A stretch of DNA of 64,000 bases, from positions 1,674,001-1,738,000 of the forward strand of contig JAPXFQ010002738.1 in assembly GCA_028564705.1 (NCBI GenBank), read 5' to 3'. Each line of letters begins with the position of its first letter. Within the stretch, counting starts at the first letter, position 1. This DNA is from Apricaphanius iberus. Its lineage: Eukaryota; Chordata; Actinopteri; Cyprinodontiformes; Aphaniidae. The notes under the pieces are model-generated. The model had not been told where the DNA came from, did not search any database, and saw only the letters and a list, made by a program, of their open reading frames with translations. The translations under genes and the position numbers were made by a program. Positions 59,675-64,000 of this stretch are shown piece after piece.

Positions 59675-60214
59675 CAGTACAGGCCAAAAGTTCGGACAAA
59701 CCTTCTCATTCAATGCGTTTTCTTTATTTTCATGACTACATTGTAGATTCTCAATTAAGGGCATCAAAACTATGAATGAATACATGATGTATGGGATTAC
59801 TGTATGTACTTAAACAAAAAGGGTGAAATAACTGAATACATGTGTTATATTTTAGATTCCTCAAAGTAGCCACCCTTTGCTCTGATTACTGCTTTGCATT
59901 ATCTTGAGCTTCTAGTCACCAGAAAAGGTTTTCCAACAGTCTTGAAGGAGTTCCCAGAGATGCTTAGTACTTGTTGGCCCTTTTGCCTTCACTCTGCGGT
60001 TCAGCTCACCCCAAATCATCTCAATTGGGTTCAGGTCCGGTGACTTTGGAGACCAGGTTATTTTTATTTCACACTTTTTTGTAAAAGTGCTACATAATTC
60101 CATATGTGTTCATTCATAGTTTTGATGCCTTCAGTGTGAATCTACAATGTAAATAGTCATGAAAATAAAAACGCACTGAATGAGAAGGTGTGTCCAAACT
60201 TCTGGCCTGTACTG
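59675..60214 (-). mobile_element. internally deleted Tc1-like element
   Basis: The inverted ends CAGTACAGGCCAAAAGTTCG and GGCCAGAAGTTTGG-type (plus-strand ccaaacttctggcctgtactg) lie between TA dinucleotides (59673-59674 and 60215-60216). It retains a transposase C-terminus on the minus strand (59912-60103). Confidence 0.9.
59912..60103 (-). pseudogene. Tc1 transposase C-terminal fragment
   Basis: Reads WSPKSPDLNPIEMIWGELNR and then TSTKHLWELLQDCWKTFSGD. The SPDLNPIExxW motif carries the third catalytic acidic residue of the DD34E family. The N-terminal two thirds are deleted. Confidence 0.9.
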
Positions 60215-60216
60215 TA

Positions 60217-62395
60217 TGAAGAGAACAAAATACTAGGAAATATGCTGGGGCGAGGTGTAGAGAACAGACGACAGGTTAATCAGAAGCAGAAAGAACAGCC
60301 AGCTGCAGGCTCTTAATAAAACACACGACCTCTGCAGTGACCCCAGCAATTGACCTACAAAACACGGCCTCTCTGTGGACACATCACGTCAGAAGCAACT
60401 ATATCACCTCTGATCTACTACGTCCTGCTACGCGTCCTGCCACAAGTTGCTGTAAAACAGCTTTATTTCTGAATTTCTTGATGAGCGCCAGATGTTTGGG
60501 TATGGCACACCGAGTGTTGAGTCCTGGTGTCAGCCTGGAGGACCCACTCATTTAAACCGAGCAGACAAACTGCTCTCCCTCAGGGGTGCGACGCAAACGT
60601 TTACTTCAGCTTACTCGGTTCGCCCAGCAGAACAGAAGACAGTGGAGCACAATGACATGTAAATCTGCTCCTCTGAATGGGGTTACACTTTAAAAACCAA
60701 GTCGATCGATGTTTAGAAATGTCATAATGACTATTTTTGAACTTTCTCCTAATCCAGATACATTCCTGCAAACTGACGACTACACAAAAAAGTTTAGAAG
60801 GCCATTTCAAATACATTTATTGTGCGAAATACATAAAAAGGTGACACAAAAATTCTTAACATTAAAAGAACATGATGATATTTTAAATAAACGGTAAATG
60901 TTATGAAAACACAAAGCTCAGAATTGTTTAAACTGAAGTGCAAAATGTAAATCACTCACTATTTTAATCTAAATTTAATATCACAAAAAAAAAAAAAGGT
61001 TTAAGATCTTTGAATTAAAACTGCTTCATATTCAACAGGTTTCTTGTCCGTCAAATAGAAAACGCCACATTTTAAACTTGCGATGCAAAGTGTAAATGCA
61101 GCGTACATCAGTAATTAGTCTCCTTGCGCACTTGGTACAAAGTACGCTAGTACAGCCTGATAACATCATCAAAAAGCGCAACCGCTGTAAATGGGTATAG
61201 TCAAAATCTATACTGTTGGCTTAATTTGTATAATTTCTACCTTATACTGCTTATATTGCCCATTATAACTTAAATGGGACATATTATGACAATTCCACCT
61301 TTTAGCCCCTTAAATGCAGTGTGTTCATTTAGAGTCTGCAGGAATGCATAAAAGAATAAATGTGTTTTTAGACCGTTCAGTTTTCTCTATTGTCTATTTT
61401 GTTTAAAATATTACATCACAGTACTTACTTTAATGAGGTTTTGGGCCATTCAATAGGGGTCTTATATGTAGTTAGTGGGTATATTTGGTAAAAATTTGCA
61501 GCTGGATGGAAACTCTTCTGACATCTTGCAAATATAAAGTTCTGCTTTGTTAGATTGCGGTAGATTCTTTATTCTCTTTTTTTGATAAGATTACATCCAC
61601 ATTTATTCACTCATTATGATCTGTCCATCCGTTTCAGAGGGCAGAGCTGGGAGAATGATCAGAAAAACTGAGCTTAGGAAACAGAACCAGAACCTCTTAA
61701 CAGAGGAAAGGGATTTTCTTCATTAGATAGTCTTCTAGGCTGTTGAAAACAAATTAACTTTGCATTCAAATTAGACTTGTTCCTTTAAAGATTATGGACA
61801 GAGTTAAAGAACAGCTATGGTTGTACAATACTTTAGTGCCTTAACCCCAGGTTTTCTTTGCTAAATAAGAAGTGAATGTTCCAATAACCATTCTACAGAT
61901 ATATGTGTTGGAGAGAGATTTAGAGGCCAGGAAACACAATTCAAGGCTTTGAACCTCTGTGTCCCTTAGGGTGGAAAGATATTGACAAAAACAAAAAAAC
62001 TAGAAAAAACTGGACATTCCTTTGAATCCTGGGTTAAACTTTGACTTCCAGCTAAAATTCCTCAAACAGGAGAAATCCCCACCCAAAAATAACACATTAG
62101 AGAACTTAGAAACCTTGGCGGCACAAGCTATTCCTGACAAAAGAACTTTTAACCAACTATAATTTAATCAAACATAACAGAATCTAAATGTTTAGCTAAT
62201 TTCCAAATTCATTTGCGATTAACGGAAGCACCAAAATAAAAGCTGGTTCTTGTGAATCTCTATATAAACTCATGGCAAGCAGGTTTCCACTTCCGTTAAT
62301 TGTCAAGTGACTTTGGAAATTACCTAATATTTAGTGTGCTCCTAAGTTCTTCTTACTCAAGAGTCTGTAGAGAATTCAACATTATGCATTTATTG
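60217..62395. other. intron, no gene recognised
   Basis: Unassigned sequence upstream of lama5 exon w1. The block at 61274-61300 (aaatgggacatattatgac) matches the end of the TTAA-type element at 17037, as a single end only. The missing first lama5 exons were not found here. Confidence 0.4.
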
Positions 62396-62399
62396 TATT

Positions 62400-62747
62400 T
62401 AAGGGTGCACCTATCCGACATTTTCAGTCCCGGTACAGATAACCTGATCTTGTGTATCTGTCGATACCTGATACCGATCAGATACTATAGTTGAATTAAT
62501 AAATTGTAAAACTTCCACCTTATACTTTTCTTGAAGAGACTACAGACACCAGACTTTACTAAATAAACATTACTACGACAAAATAACAGATGTAAAATAT
62601 ACAATCACCATAAAAATAAAATTTCAAGTGAAAAATTTACCTTTTTTTTGTAAATTTATTGCAGATTTTTTTTTACATTTTGAGTAATGGTTAAGTTTAA
62701 TCTATACCGATATACATGTACATTATACCAGTATCGGTACATCCATA
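62400..62747. mobile_element. small hAT-like repeat
   Basis: The ends aagggtgcacctatccga and atcggtacatccata are inverted with mismatches, and the interior has CCGATA motifs. A flanking pair attgtatt/attttgtt matches six of eight. Confidence 0.5.
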
Positions 62748-63008
62748 ATTTTGTTCAAAGCTATATACTAGAGGTGACGATGGGCATGAGCGGAAAGGAG
62801 AATAATGGTTTTGGTCATGGATCAACAAAAAAAGGGTCTTGAGATCCCCTACAGAAATTTAAATTCATAACACTAAAAATAGCGAAGCGTCTTTGTATTA
62901 GAATGCTTAAAGAAATAAAAGCAGCACTTGGAAATAGACAAAACCAAAACAATGGCTATTTAGGCTAATATTATCATATCCGTTCAATAGATTTTATAGA
63001 AAAATGTT

Positions 63009-63221
63009 TTAATACTCAACCAACAGTTTAGGTTTTGAGTCCATTCTGCTTTCATTTTTGGGGTCAAAAGTTGAGAGGTTTGGGATCAAAACTAAAAAGA
63101 GATTTGTTTTTAGTTTTGATCTAAAGCAGCTTAGTGTTTGAGCAGCTTTGCAGTCGTCAGGAAATTTGTTACAGATGAGGGAAGCATAGAAACTGAAGAC
63201 GGCTTCTCCAAGTGAGAGCAA
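63009..63221 (-). mobile_element. LINE C-terminal fragment
   Basis: The minus strand reads FSFYASLICNKFPDDCKAAQ and then LSCFRSKLKTNLFLVLIP, an L2/Rex1-type ORF2 tail also seen at 37200-37425. It ends about 10 bp from the rRNA-like block. Confidence 0.75.
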
Positions 63222-63230
63222 ATGTACGTA

Positions 63231-63833
63231 GATCAGACGAGACGACCCAATGAATTAAGGCACATTACTAAGCAGAGGAAAAGAAATTCCTCATAAGCGG
63301 CGAGTGAAGAGAGAAGAGCCTAGTGCAGAATCCTTGTTCGACTGGCGGACGTAGGACATGTGGTGTACAGACATCCGCTGGCCCTCTGTTGCCCTCTACG
63401 GCTAGATGCCGACACGAAACCAATAGTCGACAAGAACCTTGAGGGAAAGTTTAAAAAATTTTGAAAAGCGAGTTCAAGAAGACCTGATCGGGTGGTGTCC
63501 TTGCAGTTTGTCCCGGAGACTCAACTCGGTAGATAAGGGTCGAGGATTCCTTCGTAGGACCTCTCCCCAACACCGCTGTGCGCCGTTATCCTCTCAAAAT
63601 CGGTCAAGGAGGGGCGAAGTTAGCTTGGGACTATGGAGACGAGCTCTGCAGTGACCCATCACAAGGACCTTGCCACTCTACAGGTCTGTGGAACAAGTGC
63701 TTACTGCCTCTCTCCAACTACCTCGGCGCATCTGAACCATCTCCAAACACGGAGAAAGGAGTCAGACACACATGCGAGTCAAAAGGATCGCGAAACGGTG
63801 TGGAGAAATGAAAGTGAGGGCCAGGGCACGCCC
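63231..63833 (+). pseudogene. 28S rRNA-like pseudogene (5' part)
   Basis: Matches the start of eukaryotic 28S rRNA: gatcagacgagacgacc, aagcagaggaaaagaaa, gcggcgagtgaagag, ggacatgtggtgtac, aaccttgagggaaagttt, gagttcaagaag, actcaactcgg and aatgaaagtgagggcc, in the correct order. It is diverged, and part of the first few hundred bases is deleted (between ctggccctctg and ctctacggctag). It cannot be functional rRNA. Confidence 0.88.
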
Positions 63834-63836
63834 CCC

Positions 63837-64000
63837 TTCCGAACTGGGGCCGTGATTAAGAGGGAAGGCCGGGGGTATTCGTTTATGTGCCACACTGATG
63901 GTGAAAGTATTGGACCAGGACAAGACGGATGAAATCTAAAGCATTTGCCAAGAATGTTTTTATTAATCCAGAACGATAGCTGGAGGTCTGAAGAAAATCA
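63837..64000 (+). pseudogene. 18S rRNA-like pseudogene (middle part, cut by window)
   Basis: Matches the central region of 18S rRNA: gaactggggccgtgattaag, agggaaggccgggggtattc, and aagcatttgccaagaatg followed by tttttattaatccagaacg. It follows the 28S-like block directly in the same orientation and runs off the window. Confidence 0.9.

Noticed and set aside
63439..63932. Three overlapping plus-strand frames of 71 to 99 codons at the right edge
   Set aside because: They lie within the rRNA-like block; translation of rRNA-derived sequence is meaningless.
58364..64000. Possible first lama5 exons (signal peptide, WWQSPPLS stretch)
   Set aside because: A ggtggtggcag stretch at about 58700 looked promising but reads as Tc1 transposase (GGG-VMV-GC). 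No other candidate found.

Overview
The window is vertebrate, almost certainly teleost fish, nuclear DNA. It holds one large multi-exon gene on the minus strand, set in AT-rich introns full of DNA transposons (hAT, Tc1, piggyBac, Kolobok and Harbinger types) and 5'-truncated LINEs. No bacterial-style genes are present. The small ORFs are intronic noise, exon shadows or transposon remnants.

The gene is laminin subunit alpha-5 (lama5). I reassembled 34 exons from splice signals, codon phase and recognisable protein sequence. Read from high to low coordinates they run: C-terminal half of the laminin N-terminal domain (58363-54818); a tandem of laminin-type EGF (LE) repeats (54915-19861); the large laminin IV region called L4b or domain IVb (19860 down to about 1400); and the first LE repeats after it (1480-1). 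Signal peptide, first part of the N-terminal domain and promoter lie beyond 64000. The gene continues past base 1 towards the coiled coil and LG domains. About 4.1 kb of coding sequence (about 1,360 codons) is spread over 58.4 kb. The largest intron is 13.4 kb (41368-54817).

The most interesting observation is a pair of homologous alternative exons in the L4b region (16692-16830 and 11690-11819). Both enter at phase 0 and exit at phase 1, and both encode the same beta-strand motif (V.V.V...D....LRY.N..G....GK). The flanking exons need exactly one of them, because using both or neither shifts the frame. This predicts mutually exclusive splicing and two alpha-5 L4b versions, one with a C-x-x-C motif and one without.

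Other points of note are: a 28S rRNA-like fragment joined to an 18S-like fragment in non-genomic order at the right edge (63231-64000); a 0.55 kb CTTC tract starting 11 nt after a 5' splice site; a CA tract just after another 5' splice site; an LE repeat whose cysteine appears to have moved; several hAT elements with readable 8-bp target duplications, including one hAT nested in another; a Kolobok-type element with a degenerate THAP domain; a piggyBac-type element; and a Harbinger-type MADF remnant.
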